A DNA stretch of 64,000 nt from Parasponia andersonii (Eukaryota > Streptophyta > Magnoliopsida > Rosales > Cannabaceae), in NCBI GenBank assembly GCA_002914805.1, contig JXTB01000201.1:16268-80267 (forward strand), given 5' to 3'. Shown here piece by piece: positions 10,981 to 22,520 of this stretch. The notes under the pieces are model-generated. The model did no database searches. It was given only the letters and a program-made list of their open reading frames with translations, and was not told where the DNA came from. Made by a program: the position numbers and the translations under genes. The stretch's first letter is position 1. Every line of letters starts with the position of its first letter.

Positions 10981-12860
10981 GTTTCTCGGTAGGAAGAAGC
11001 AGGGGCCACCACAGGAGCCGCTCCAGTAGTCGTCCTCCTATGCCACTGACCGGCATCGACTCGCCAGACCGTGCCGAAGCTCTACTGCCCCTCACTAGCC
11101 ACTGCTGTCACCTGTAATGCCAAAAATCCTCCAAGTCACTATTTCGGTTTTTTCGTCACCGGCGACAATTCTGACCACCATTGGACCCCCAACCGGTCCC
11201 ATTGGATTCGTCTCGTCTCAAGGATCATCAAGGTTTATATATCTCAACCTCATTTTACCCAGATTGAAAGTTGCCATTTTTGGATATTCTGAGTTTAAGT
11301 TTGACTTTTTGATCTGGTCGTTGGATTGTATTTTTGTTGTCATTTTTGGAATGTACTCGGAAAATGGAGAAGTTTGATATATATATTGCCTATGTTTGGT
11401 GATCGGCACGGAAATCGAAATTGGATGGTCGCGATTTGCCTCGTTTTGCATGCCACTAGCCCAGTGTAGGCCCGGACCCGAATTGGACAAGTTATATATC
11501 TAACCTAGCTATTTTGAGTGCTAAGAATTCAGTGAAGAGGTCCGTTTGTTGAATTGAAGCTCCGGTGAGAAGTTAGTTTTTCGCAAGAGGACGATCGATG
11601 GCTTAGAATTTGTTTTCGACCCTCCAGGCGATCGTCAACGACACCTTGAGGATTCGATAGCGTGCTATTGCTATTCGAGCGAGGTAGGGACTCAATTACC
11701 TCTATTTTATATCATTTTTTAATAAAACTTATTTTCTACAACATATGAGAACAAATGTGATTTTTGGTTACTCGAATATCTGTGATGGGAATTGGTTGTG
11801 TGAGATATATACTGTATTATTCTGAGAATTTTCTGAGTGCAGGTTATTTTGGGTATATTAAAAATAGGGTCATTATGCTGCCGGTATTTCTATAAAAACC
11901 TAGTATGCTGATTTTACCAAAAAACCAGAGCACGATTATTTTCATACTTCAGTTCCGTATTGCACATGTCATAGGATCATACATGAGCACTGTGTTAGCA
12001 TCGTGGGTTTAAAGTGTGGCGCTGCGTGCCCTACCGTCAGTGAAAGTCCATAAACTCGCACAGGGTTTTGTTACTTCTGATTACCTCCTCATTTGGTAGG
12101 AATAGGCAATTCGATTGCCCCTCAAGGTTTGATAGGTGACACATGGGTGTCCCTCTAGGTATGGGCTTAGGTATCAGGCAGATGAGAGGATGGAAGCTCA
12201 TGGGTATGGGTTGATTTGTATCATGTGCATATGGATCAGATGGTTTTGATTACACTACTTTATATATATATATATATAGATTTCTAGTTTGGATTATATA
12301 TATATATATATGTTTTGGAATAAACTAACCATGCAGGAATTCCCCATCACTAAAATATTTTCGATCGAGGTAATGGTTTTTCTTACTGGGTATTTATGCT
12401 CACCCCCCCTACCTTCTTCCTCAAGTGGTGTCCAGTGCGATCTTGGTGATCAAGAGGAGTAAGAGGTCATCTGTATTGGAGTTCGTCTCTTGGTAATGGT
12501 AGGAGTTTGTTGTTGTAGTCTTTGGACTATTTGGATTTTGTATTAGCATTGCACCATAATTACTGCTTTCTATTTTATCTGCGAACTTATATATGCCATT
12601 ATGGTATTTGATTTTTATTGTAGATGATGATGATGCTTGGGGTTTTATGTGATTTCATGATTTTCAATTATTATTCAGTCTATATTTAATGGTGTATATG
12701 AACTATGGGAGTGGTTCACATGATAGAATTCCGATTATTTTATTTAAATGGACCGTTTTTATAAAAACTTGAACTTTTGACACTTTTCAATTAAATCAAG
12801 GAATTTCTCATCTTTGTGAAATTCTCCTTCTGCCACTGGCCCGGGTTTTGGGTCGTGACA
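10681..12860 (+). repeat. Gypsy-1 3' LTR
   Basis: 2180 bp, TGTAAAAACCC to GTCGTGACA. It is the fuller of the two LTRs because it keeps the segment 11250-11583 missing from the 5' copy. It in turn lacks about 45 bp present in the 5' LTR near 5170-5210. It contains a CT microsatellite at 10909-10978, a GC-rich block after it and TA microsatellites near 12262-12312. Confidence 0.93.
10909..10978. repeat. (CT)n microsatellite inside the Gypsy-1 3' LTR
   Basis: About 70 bp of almost pure CT/TC dinucleotide. The 5' LTR has a shorter version at 4232-4293. Equivalent CT-rich stretches lie at the same place in both Gypsy-2 LTRs (42148-42196 and 46946-46985), so this is an old feature of the LTR lineage. 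Confidence 0.85.
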
Positions 12861-12865
12861 TAATT
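12861..12865. repeat. Target-site duplication TAATT, right copy (Gypsy-1)
   Basis: Exact copy of 4014-4018, directly after the terminal CA of the 3' LTR. Confidence 0.9.
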
Positions 12866-14229
12866 AATGAGATATTTAATTCTATCCTAGTATTTACTAA
12901 TCACTAAAATAAAAATAAAATGATGAAAACGCATGAAAATACAACTTATTTTAAATAAAATATTATATTCCACTCAAAGAAATTAATAAATTATCATAAT
13001 AGATGTAATAGTTAATCTTTGAGCACAATAGTTCGATTAGTGATCTTGTACTACATCAAAACTATGAACAGCTCCAAAGATATAGTTTTTATAGTCTACT
13101 CAGAGGTGTCAACGGGGTAAGGTGGAACTGGTTTTATCTTTACCATCCTCATTCCCGTTCTTATTTTACTATATTATCACTGCATCATTCACCATTTAAT
13201 TTAGTGCGAGGTAATTTCAGAGAGTCCCCAATAAGGATCGGTTTCTCTATTGTTATATCAGGGTCCTCGTTTGGAATCGTTATCTTGAATTAATTAAAAA
13301 ATTATATGTTAGTCTAAATCTTTTGAAAGTCTAAACACCTCGAAAAAAATCAAAATTAAAATTAATTTCAATGAAAATTCTAATTTAACCTTAAATCTAT
13401 TGGAATTATAATTAATAAAAGACCTAAATACCTAAAAAAAATACATTTGAATAAAATTTTAACATGTTAGAGTTATCAAATGTAACATATTTGATACTAA
13501 AATCATATAGCGTATCATTCATTCAAAAAGCTAATATAATTCCAAATAACTCAAACAATATTAATATATGACTATATTATTAGATTTAAAAAAAAACTAA
13601 TTGAAGTATAATTATATAAAAAATAAAATCTGGGCGGGGCCAGTATGGTACCCAAGTCCGCCCCATCCATTAAATATTAAATAGGGAATCTCTGTCTATT
13701 TATAACGGTAAAAACCCTACTCATTTAGGATGATGCACTACGGTGTAAAATAAACAATTCTCATACCACATTCATTTATTGTTCTTGAAACGCAAACCAA
13801 AAGTGGAATGGCAAACTTGTAATTAAAGCCATCTATTTTGATATATTTTATATAATAAAAATGTGGCAAAATACTATTAAGTTCACTGGCCCGGTGGTTG
13901 GTGGCATTAGGTCTTTGTGTCCAATCCTTCCCTTTAACTGGTTTGATTCTAAGCTTCTTACTCTATCCTATTTTCTTTTTTAGTTATTCATTTTGGTTAT
14001 TCTTTCTTTTTTTCTCTTCTCCTAATTATTAACTCTAGTACCCCTCATTTTTTTTCTAATACAAAATTGGCACATGCTTTTTTTTCCTCTTAGTGACATG
14101 TGGTTCTTTTTTCTAATTTTTTAGGAATATAGAAGATATTTTTTTAATTCTTGTTTTTTTTGTTTAGAATAAAAATTTATTTTTTTTTTTGGAATTTTAT
14201 GTTGATTTTATCATCATTATTATTGTAGA
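12866..14229. other. AT-rich intergenic DNA, no gene seen
   Basis: No reading frame of interest and no element end I can prove. Two GC-richer passages (about 13105-13270 and 13625-13740) bracket an AT-rich core and could be the ends of a small non-autonomous DNA transposon, but I could not match inverted termini. Confidence 0.5.
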
Positions 14230-15510
14230 AAATGAAAAGTCATTAGATTACAACAATAATTTTCTAAATTACCAAAGTAACCAATTACCTCAATAAATAA
14301 TAAGTAATTGGTAACTTATGAAAGCCACTTAGGATACTAATAGTTACTGGTTTATGAGAACTAAATTATTGTTATTTTCCAAAACAGTGACTAATTAAAA
14401 AACTGGTAATTGATGATTACTAGTGACTGGTAACTCAATCTAATTTCTAGTTACTAGTAACCATATTAGTTATAGGTTATTGATAACTAGTAACTAACAT
14501 GTCATATTATTAACAGATTAGTTATTGGTTATTAGTTTCTCTGATTACACGAACTAATTTATTCGATGAGTATTTGTTACTCTAGTTACTAATTTATCTA
14601 GTTATTAGTTAATAATTTAGTTACTGATTATCATTTACAAGACTAGTTATCAGTAACTAATTTGATTATTGGTTTCTAGACTAATAAGTAGTTACAAAGA
14701 TATGTGACTTGTTATTGGATAATGGTTATCAATTACTAGTTACGTATTACTGGTATCTAGATTAGCACCGAGTTCCAGATTAGTTATAGGTTATCAAAAA
14801 CTAAAATTATTAGTCATTGGTTTATGGTTACTACTACCAATTTGACTACTAGTTTTTGTCTTTTTTTTTTTAATGGTTACTAGTTTTTCTAATTACTAGT
14901 TTTAATTTCTCGGGTTACTAGTTAATAGTAAAACCGATTTAGTTACAAGTTTCTTTGATTACTGATAACCAGTCATATTAAATTATATATTGGTTACTCT
15001 AGTTACTAGTTACTATTATTTATTTAATTTAAGATAGTATTTAAGATGAACACTAGTTAAAAATAAATTAGTATCTTGTTCCAAACTGGTTGTAGGTTAC
15101 CAATAACTATAATTATTAGTTTCTATTCTTTAGTTACTATTATGGTTATTAGTTTTTGATATATATTTTTAATGATTATTAGTTTTCCTAATTACCGGTT
15201 TTGATTTCTCTGATTACTAATTACTAGTAAACACCAATTACACCAATTTCGTTATGGGTTTTTCTGGTTATTGGTTACTAATAACTATTTTTCATTTTTT
15301 AAATAAAGTATTACTTAAAATAGGTTAAAATGAGTACCAGCTACTCTATTATTAGTTACTTTTATTTTGAAAAACAAATATATTAGTTACGAATTTGGTT
15401 GTTAAACTGGTGGTTAGTTACAAAGATTAATAACTGATTGGTTACTGGACTACAAATTACCACTTACAAGATTAATTACTTAGTAACTATTAACAGTACC
15501 GATCCCTCAA
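14230..15510. repeat. Long degenerate GTTAC/ACTAGT-rich repeat
   Basis: About 1.3 kb in which variants of ACTAGTTACT, GGTTATTAGT and GTAACTAGTAAC recur every 10-20 bases without exact periodicity. Because ACTAGT is palindromic, the motif reads similarly on both strands. There is no protein-coding signal. It looks like a decayed simple repeat or minisatellite rather than an ordinary microsatellite. Confidence 0.7.
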
Positions 15511-15529
15511 TTAAGCTTTTCATAAATTG

Positions 15530-16530
15530 CAAATGCCAAAACAAATTTTCAAAATAACAATAATGTGTAAAGAATGAACTAAAAGCCAAAATCAGCAAAC
15601 TAGGAAAGAAAAGAAAAGAAATCCCAAGTTGAACTAATATAAGCTCTTACAATATAGACTCAGACATTATAGAGTTTATGCTTATAAAGACAACTGGAGC
15701 ATATGATTAAAGTAAATATCAAACTTGTAATGCTTATGTTGTTACTGGTAATCAAGGCTTTCTAATGCTATGCTTAAAAATGATTTTTTGTCAAACTTTA
15801 TAGAACATAAACTTAAAATTAAGTTGCATAAGGAATTAAATTACGAAAGCCAAACACCATAATCCAAGAAACAAATCATTATTGGGAAGTTATCTTGATT
15901 TTCAACCATTTAGATTACAAATCTCTACTAGCTAGAAGCAAATCTTGGTTCCATTCTCTCTAACAAAGTAGATATGGCTCCTTTCTTCTGAATCCATAGA
16001 CTTGTAGGAGTTTATTTCAAGACAACCTGATAAGCCAAAACCAATTTTATGAATAACAATATGTCAAGAATGAAACATAAACCGAAAAAGAGGAAAGAAA
16101 GACAAAGAAAATCCCAAATTGAAACAATACAAGCTCTTTCATAATAAACTCAGATAGAGTTGCATGATATATGGGATAAATTTCCATATAGCAATCAATG
16201 ATTATATGTCTGGGCATACAAATGTGAAAAACAATCTAAGAAATCGAGCAAAACGACTAAACAATACCAACCACATCATTTTTTATTGAACCAAAATTTC
16301 ATCACGAGAATTAGTAGCCTAACTGTAACATATTCATACAATATGACAAATAGGTAAGAATAAAATCAATGAGATATTAGAGATCAATAGCTTTAGAAAA
16401 AGACATAATAAAGACGATGACAATTATTCTAAATCTCAAAAAGATGTGCTACAAAATTTAAAAAATTTTATGTTTCATGAAAATTCTTTAAGATATATAC
16501 AGAGAGAGAGGACATATTAAAGTGGCAAAG
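15530..16530. repeat. Diverged direct duplication, offset about 500 bp
   Basis: Sequence around 15534-15680 recurs at about 16033-16170: GCCAAAACAAATTTTC versus GCCAAAACCAATTTTATG, then ATCCCAAGTTGAAC versus ATCCCAAATTGAAAC, then AAGCTCTT and ACTCAGA. The rest of the stretch is AT-rich, non-coding and less clearly duplicated. Confidence 0.5.
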
Positions 16531-16875
16531 TGCCCAGATTTAGATTGTCTATAACTCAAAAATTATAGGAAAACTATAGAGACTACCAAAGTATTAGCTA
16601 CAATGAATAGAAGCAAGAATTTGATGGTTGTACCTCATAATCTCATCTAGGTTTTCGACGATGACGTTCCCTCTTCTGGGCAAGCAGGTGACATTGGTCA
16701 ATCTCCTTTTGTTTTTAGAAACCCAGTCTAGACGGGTTCAGGTCCAAGCCATCGATGCTCTTGTAGGACTCCAAAGCTTCGATTGGCTTCATCGTCAATG
16801 TTGTCAACTCATCTTCGGTGTTGGGTGGGCTATTGAGCTCCTCAAATTTGAGCGTGATAAAGGGAGAGAAAGAGA

Positions 16876-17101
16876 CACTACAAGAAAAGTAGTATTTAGA
16901 TATAAAATATTTAGAGAAGAAAATTTTTCGTATCTATGGTACATTAATTAGAGGCGAAAGTTTAAAAGTTTCATCTCTCAAAGTTTTTGGGGACAAAACT
17001 TTCCACAAAATGGATATAGATACAAAAGTTTTTTTTATTTTTCTATAAAAAAGTTTAGCTAGATATACTCCTAAAATTCGTATACAGAGCAAAAGTAACA
17101 A
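16876..17101 (+). repeat. CACTA left terminus and subterminal region
   Basis: CACTACAAGAAAA at 16876-16888 followed by about 210 bp before the Copia-1 insertion. Motifs of the type GAGGCGAAAGTTT and GTTTCATCTCT are repeated here and at 35371-35500 (AGACACAACTTTTT, ATTCATCTCT, AGATAAAACTTTCAATC). This fits the subterminal transposase-binding repeats of CACTA elements. Confidence 0.7.
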
Positions 17102-17195
17102 TATTAGAGAATAATCCTACAGTCACTATTGTTAGTCCATATATTCCCTTCTATATTCCTCTAGGTTAGGTGGCTTCACTTTTGTAGTTACTCAC

Positions 17196-17232
<37 letters not shown>

Positions 17233-17308
17233 CATTGTAGCTTTCATAAAACAGTTCAATACTCTTTTCCTAATTTTGTCTCAAAGCATATTTGTATTTT
17301 CTCTTTCT
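17102..17308 (+). repeat. Copia-1 5' LTR
   Basis: 207 bp starting TATTAGAGAATAATCC and ending CTCTTTCT. It matches 35172-35365 throughout, including TCCATATATTC, GGTGGCTTCACTT and GTTCAATAC. The canonical TG start has become TA. A TA microsatellite (about 17202-17229) makes it longer than the 3' copy. Confidence 0.85.
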
Positions 17309-17322
17309 TGGTATCAAGAGCC
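17309..17322 (+). other. Primer-binding site of Copia-1
   Basis: TGGTATCAAGAGCC directly follows the 5' LTR. It matches the initiator tRNA-Met complement TGGTATCAGAGCC with one extra A. Confidence 0.75.
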
Positions 17323-17348
17323 GTACCTAACCCTAGCCTATCTTTCAA

Positions 17349-17687
17349 ATGGCTGCCACTTCAGAGAATTCCTCCAACCCCATCGATAGCACCAGACCAG
17401 CAGTCAACATTTCTAGTCCACTTATCATCCATCATATTCCCATCGTTAACACCACCAACCATCTTATTTCTGTCTACCTCTCGGGAACAAATTTCCTTTA
17501 TTGGAAACAACAAATACTTGCAGGTATTTGCAGTCTCGGTCTAGAATGCTATCTAGATGGTTCAACCATCTCTCCTCCGAAGATGACTACGATGATCGAT
17601 GGGCATCCAGGGTTAGTGAACCTAGAGTATTTGGCGTATCAAAGACAAGATAATCTTCTTATCTCATGGCAGAGCCGATGAGTGAGA
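17349..17687 (+). pseudogene. gag: Copia-1 gag, 5' part (interrupted by Tat)
   Basis: Start ATG 17349. The product carries the Copia Gag N-terminal signature (LSGTNFLYWKQQIL) followed by SLGLECYLDG and a RQDNLLISW motif, as in UBN2-type Gag proteins of plant Copia elements. The frame ends at a stop just before the Tat insertion at 17693. The rest of gag lies at 31031-31640, 13.3 kb downstream. Confidence 0.85.
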
Positions 17688-17692
17688 CTACT
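17688..17692. repeat. Target-site duplication CTACT, left copy (Tat)
   Basis: CTACT precedes the left LTR and is repeated at 31026-31030. The Copia-1 gag frame continues across when the insert and one copy are ignored, which confirms the boundaries. Confidence 0.9.
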
Positions 17693-18519
17693 TTTTAGAG
17701 CAATTTCTCACCAGCCGTCCACGTGTCTCTGAACTGCTGATGTTGTGTCCTCCAACTGTCCACGTGTCCTTGCTATCCCAAAGTACTCTGAATTTCAGGT
17801 AGAATCGGAAAGGTGGAAGTGGCCACCTACAAAGACTCTCTGATACTTAAGTCAGTGGTTTTTCTTTGATTCAGAGCAGCAAAGATTTAATTTTATCTGA
17901 GTATATCTTTGCTTCTTGCTCATAAACTTTTAAATATTTCTTTTTGTATGCGTACATGCCTCCTCTTTGGGGACGCATGGCTCATATATATATGGTCCTG
18001 AAATTGTGAACCTCTTGGTTCTCAACCTCAGGACCGAGTACCTTTTTCATCAAGACTTTTTCCAAAGGTCACGGGCCGAGATTACCGTGATCCCCCCTGC
18101 ACCGCTGTAGCCTAGTTTCTACCGTCCCCTATGGTTTGAGTCTGTTAGGGACGAGATTTGTACAAATCGTCGTTCTGTTAGGACGGCTTGCCCCCTGTGC
18201 ACACTTACTCAAGATCGCATTAAATATTCTGTTTGGATCTGGAGCTGTGAGTTGTTTTCTATTGTACTCTGGTGGAAGACCCTTGCGGCTTCCGACCCCT
18301 AGCTGTCGAGGTAAGGATCGGACTAGGCCGAGTCCATCCAGGGTCTGGGATGGGCTCAGCCCTATCCTCGGACAGCCCAATGGCTGATGTTGTATCACAT
18401 ACGACTCGCATGGCCTTTAGCTAGTCACTCTTGGTACCTGTCGGATGGTGGGCCCTGTTCCTGACCTGTTCTGTCACTCAATTGTCCACGTGGTATATGA
18501 TTTAGAAACGGGTCCCATA
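17693..18519 (-). repeat. Tat element LTR, downstream (3') copy in element sense
   Basis: 827 bp that aligns end to end with 30195-31025. Shared landmarks are TTTCTCACCAGCC, GTCCACGTGTCCTTGC, TATATATATGGTC and GAAACGGGTCCCA. Terminal bases have decayed (TTTTAGAGCA for TGTTGGAGCA, CCCATA for CCCACA). Just outside, at 18520-18545, the minus strand is purine-rich (AGTAGGGAAATGGGGTTAG), fitting the element's polypurine tract. Confidence 0.9.
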
Positions 18520-18545
18520 ACTAACCCCATTTCCCTACTTGATGG
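18520..18545 (-). other. Polypurine tract of the Tat element
   Basis: Read on the minus strand, AAGTAGGGAAATGGGGTTAG runs straight into the LTR. Its position next to the downstream LTR confirms that the element is on the minus strand. Confidence 0.7.
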
Positions 18546-18729
18546 ATTCGTATCCATCAAGTGGGGAAATCGTTTCTCCGTTCTTTCAATTTGAGGGATA
18601 CACGTGGCTCCCCCTTGCCGATGCGGAGGCACGCCATCCCATGTCACAAAGTTTTTTAAATTTTGAAGTTCTGACTATTCGGTCTCCCTTGCTCTCCCTT
18701 TTTTCAGAAAAACTCTTCGGCTCCCCCTC

Positions 18730-18737
18730 TATAAAAG
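18730..18737 (+). promoter_or_regulatory. TATA box of the antisense gene in the Tat element
   Basis: TATAAAAG on the plus strand, about 130 bp before the ATG at 18860. The sequence between looks like a plant 5' leader (pyrimidine-rich, with TTAGGGTTTCC). It lies outside the LTR and faces against the element's own genes. Confidence 0.6.
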
Positions 18738-18859
18738 CCTCATTTACGCTCATTTGCTACTGTACTAAAATCTTCAATTATTCCAACCTCGTAAAATCTT
18801 AGGGTTTCCGACTTCTCCCCTTTCTAGAGACTTTTGCTCTTTCGATCGAATCTAGAACG

Positions 18860-21836
18860 ATGGCCTCCAATCAAGATCAGGAATTGTGCCTTCTCGTGGA
18901 TTCAGAATTGGATTCGCTGAGGAGACAGCTCTGCCTCCCCAGCGGAGTGACACTATAAAGGGTTGAGGGCCCCGCGAATTGGTATCTACATACTTCTGCC
19001 CCTGAAAGCTCTATTATTTTGGGAAGAAAACATCTAGAATGGTTACGATTCCCTCTTCCTCCTCTAATCCCCCAATTCTTCGCTTTAACAGGGATCCACC
19101 CGATGCAGTTAAATGTAAACGGGGTCATGATTCTGACGGAGCTTTCCGCCTTGTCAGTTCTTTATAATCTACATATCGACCTGGAGGTGGTCTTTTATAC
19201 TTACAAACTCACCCTCATCCCCAAAAAGAGTTCCTATCCTACCTTTTACCTCCAACTGCTCCCGGGACGTCACATTTTCTGGGGCTTGCCGAGGTCAGAC
19301 AAGCAATGGGACTCTCACTCTAGGCTATATACCGTTGGAGAGACGTGGTGCTCCCCTTGGGTGAATGGAGAGCACTTCCAAATTCCCTCAGTTTTCCTGC
19401 AGAGTAAGTGTTAGGTCGTGATTTTCGGGTCTGCGTTCTCCTCGTCTGTTATTGCTCACGTTATTTTATCTTGTGCAACCTCAGCAGAAGAAAACAGGTT
19501 CGAGCCGCATTTGTCGGCAGGGCGGCTCAAAGGCCTGGAAGAGATTGTCATCTTCAGATCTCCTAGGGACTGCCGATATATCCAAGCCGCCCTCAACCCC
19601 CTGGTGATGAATATGATGCCTAAGATGGTCTCATACCTTCCCTTCCCTCTGGACACCTGGGTTATCACGAAGCACCTGCGGAGCATGATCACATCGCCAT
19701 GGTGGGTCATCAGGTTACGACTTTAGGCCAGTTGGCGAGCTCCAACGACCTAGTGGCGCCGACTAGCCACGAGCTCGAAGAGGCTATGAGGTTCGTGGCC
19801 AAAGAGTGCGTCAGGCTCCGTAGGGAAGAATCCGCCGCCCCTAAGAGGGCTAGAGGTGGGTTCATTTCCGCATCCTTGAGCTTCGTCGATCGGTTTATGG
19901 CCGTGATCTAAACATGTTACTTGTTTTTTACAGGTTTTGAGACAGGCCCATCAGCAGACCCCTCCCCCGTCAAGGGGATTACCGCTGGGCATAAGACTCG
20001 CCCCAAGGCAACCACCAGTCATCGTCTCTTGGTACCTTCAGAGGATGAAGTGCCTGTGGTCCCCCACACTAGAGTAAGCGGAACTCCGTCCAGGGAAACG
20101 TCGGCCACACGGGCCGTACATAGCAAGGGGATGCCCCTGAGTCTGCCTTAGGGGTCTGCTATACCAACCTCTTCCACCCCCGACCCTGGTTCGAAAACGA
20201 GCGCAGGGTCGAGTGCTGCTTGCCTCGGTGGGGAGGTCGCCGAGCTCAGTAGGGGGCTCTGAGGTTGAAATCTCGGCTGTCTTCCCTTCCTCCGGTCCCA
20301 ATAAAGCGGCGCCACGAGAACGGCTCATCTCAAGAAGAAGAAGGCCGGGCAAAGAAGAGGTGCAAGTTGCCCCTCGTCTGACAGCGATGACAATGGGGCC
20401 ATGTTGACTCTTCTGAGGAGAAGAAGGTCCGTGTACAGTGGCCCGTCAGGATGGGATGCACCACCTCCCTCCGTCGCCGATGGTGCTCTCGACGGTGCCC
20501 TGCTTTCCTCCGTACCTGCCACTGCTGCTTCGGTGGTGTGCCCAGTCGAGGGGGAGGGTGCCCTCGTAGTTGGCGGGGTGGAGCCACGTTCTGCAGGTAC
20601 GGACAACACCCAGAAAGAGGGTCCAGCCACAGGACCCGAGCTAGAGGTGCTCTCGTTGGAGAATTTCGAGCTCATCGCTAGCCGTACCTTCGCGCAGGTT
20701 TGGCTCGTCTGGTTGCCTCTATACTTCTCAGCATCATTGTTAGATACTGAATCTTCTCTTTTTTTTCCAGTCTTTCTATTCCTCTCGCGTCAGGGCCCTG
20801 ACCGAAGAGCTGAACTCCCGCTCTGCACTGGCCAAGTGCAGCGAGGCTGCCCTTGTCGAGTTGAGGACTGACTTCGATTTATATCGGAGTCTCGATGAGG
20901 TGAGGGTCAGTAGCATGGTGGCTCATGCTCTGAGTGTCGAGAGGGTCAGGTATGAGGAGCTAGCTGTGAGACTGGCCGAGGCGGAGGCCAACAAGCTCGC
21001 TCAATCTGAGGCCGCCAGACTGGCCCAAAACGAGCTCAGGGTTAAGGAGTAAGAACTGTAGAGTGCAGGGGCAGAGATGGGACTAACTTTCATTGCTCAT
21101 GACAAGGCTGTTGATGATGCCAAAGAAGCGAGGATAGCTGAGGCCAAGGCAAGCTAGAGGCCCATTCCCTACAAAGCAGACTTGACCTATCCAACAAGGT
21201 AAATCGACATCTCTACTTGGATCACAAAAATTTGATGGGGCCTCATATAGAGATATCTCACAAACATGGTGAGGACCTTACCGACATTAACACTTTTTTG
21301 GTCGACTTATCGCAGCGGCAAGCAGAGCTGAGGCTGGCGGCGCTAAGGGATAGGCTAGCGGATGTGGAGAAACTAAAAACGAGGTACCAGAGGTAGGTGG
21401 ATGTCCTTTCTGCGGAAAGTTACAGGTCTGGCTGGGAGAACAGGGAAATCTGAGGCCATGCCGAAGTGGTAATGCCAGACCAAATTGACGAGTAGAAAGA
21501 CATCGAGAGAGACAACTATTCCATCAAGTACTATATGCAGCAGCTTGGGGATGGGATCTACATCACGTACCCTACTGATATGCTGAACATGCTTGCCAAG
21601 GAAAAGGACAGGCCCTCTACATCCGCCTCTGTTGACAAAGAGCTTATCCCCATTTCCAGTCTGCCAGATCAAACTTCAGAAGTCCCTGGCGGTCAGCCTG
21701 GTCTTAGGGTCTTAACTGGTGAGGGGTTTGGTGCGGTCATTTTATCCAGCGACGAATCCGACCCTGGTATGCCACCCTCAAGTGGGGCTGGTCCAAGCGC
21801 TAGAACTGGCTGCGCTCCCCTGGCCGAAGGTAATTA
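18860..21836 (+). pseudogene. Antisense gene (aORF) of the Tat element, intron-containing, degenerate
   Basis: A gene running against gag-pol. The ATG at 18860 follows a TATA box and a leader-like sequence; the first frame stops at 18956 and coding resumes in another frame. Recognisable pieces are 19019-19403 (a globular segment, FALTGIHPMQLNVNG then RSDKQWDSHSRLY), 19488-19726, 19699-19856, a low-complexity Pro/Ser/Gly-rich part (19934-20690), and an Ala/Glu/Arg-rich coiled coil (20771-21170, RLAEAEANKLAQSEAARLA). The end is acidic and Ser-rich, with a stop at 21836. Likely introns: 19404 (GTAAGT) to about 19484, 19857 to 19933 (TTTTTTACAG) and 20699 to 20770 (TTTTTTTTCCAG). Tat elements are known to carry extra ORFs, some antisense, between pol and the 3' LTR. 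Function is unknown. Confidence 0.65.
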
Positions 21837-22520
21837 GGGTCCCTAATCTTGTACATTTGTAAAGTTGACCATTGTTGTAACTGTCTGTATAAATAATAAG
21901 AATAGTGCAGCTTTCATTAGACTATTCTCTTTTTTCTTTGTTGACAGCATCTGGGGTAAAGTCAACCCTTGTTGTAGCCGTCTGTATAAATAATTATAGA
22001 CGACTCAAATGGACACGATTTCGAATTATTAGTGAGTCCTCCTCGAGCTATGACTGACAAGATTAGTTTCAGAGATAGGGAAGTGAGCTTTGGCTCATCC
22101 AATTTTAAGGAGTTATAACTTCTGTTATGACTTGTTTTGGCAGAGTTTGACCCGAGCGTGTGGCCAAACTTCTCCGACACCAAATAGGATCGCGCTTGAA
22201 ATCAGCTCCAGGGATTGATCGACCATTATTTGGACTCGTCGCTGCAGAGGAGAAGGCCTAGGCTCAGCTCTTATCGGGAATAAACAGGCCACTACCACTC
22301 TGATGTCTCCCTGTGAATCCATTCACGACATGCTTCTCATAAATAGGGCTTATGAGTGTGCGCCACTATTGACCGTGCACTTTGTATTCTTAGGAAATAA
22401 TAAATAGACTATAATCTTAATTTCTATCTTCATGCTTGGTCTGGTACTGGACTACTTCTAATGGGTAGACTCCAAATCCGTTCACTTCCAGTCCATGCGC
22501 AATTAAACCATCCCCCGGGC
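21837..22520. other. Tat non-coding spacer; probable 3' end of the antisense gene
   Basis: AT-rich TGTATAAATAATAAG (21887) lies about 50 bp after the antisense stop and could act as a polyadenylation region. A near copy of the same passage, TTGTTGTAACTGTCTGTATAA versus TTGTTGTAGCCGTCTGTATAA, recurs at about 21970. No gene is seen. Confidence 0.4.

Larger units (their letters stand above)
4019..12860 (+). mobile_element. Gypsy-1: complete, inactive Ty3/Gypsy LTR retrotransposon
   Basis: An 8.8-kb element with every structural landmark: LTRs starting TGTAAAA and ending TCGTGACA, a PBS matching the initiator-tRNA-Met 3' end just inside the 5' LTR, gag then pol in the order protease, reverse transcriptase, RNase H, integrase, a purine-rich tract touching the 3' LTR, and a perfect TAATT target duplication on both sides. 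The end of the pol polyprotein resembles the chromodomain-like tail of plant chromoviruses (PLVKVLW and ATWE motifs), so a Tekay/Del-type chromovirus is likely (inference). Many nonsense changes and at least two frameshifts make it non-autonomous. In the stretches I compared, the LTRs differ at about one base in ten, so the insertion is old. Confidence 0.95.

Noticed and set aside
16628-16951. 107-codon plus-strand frame before and across the CACTA terminus
   Set aside because: It crosses the transposon boundary at 16876 and has no recognisable domain.
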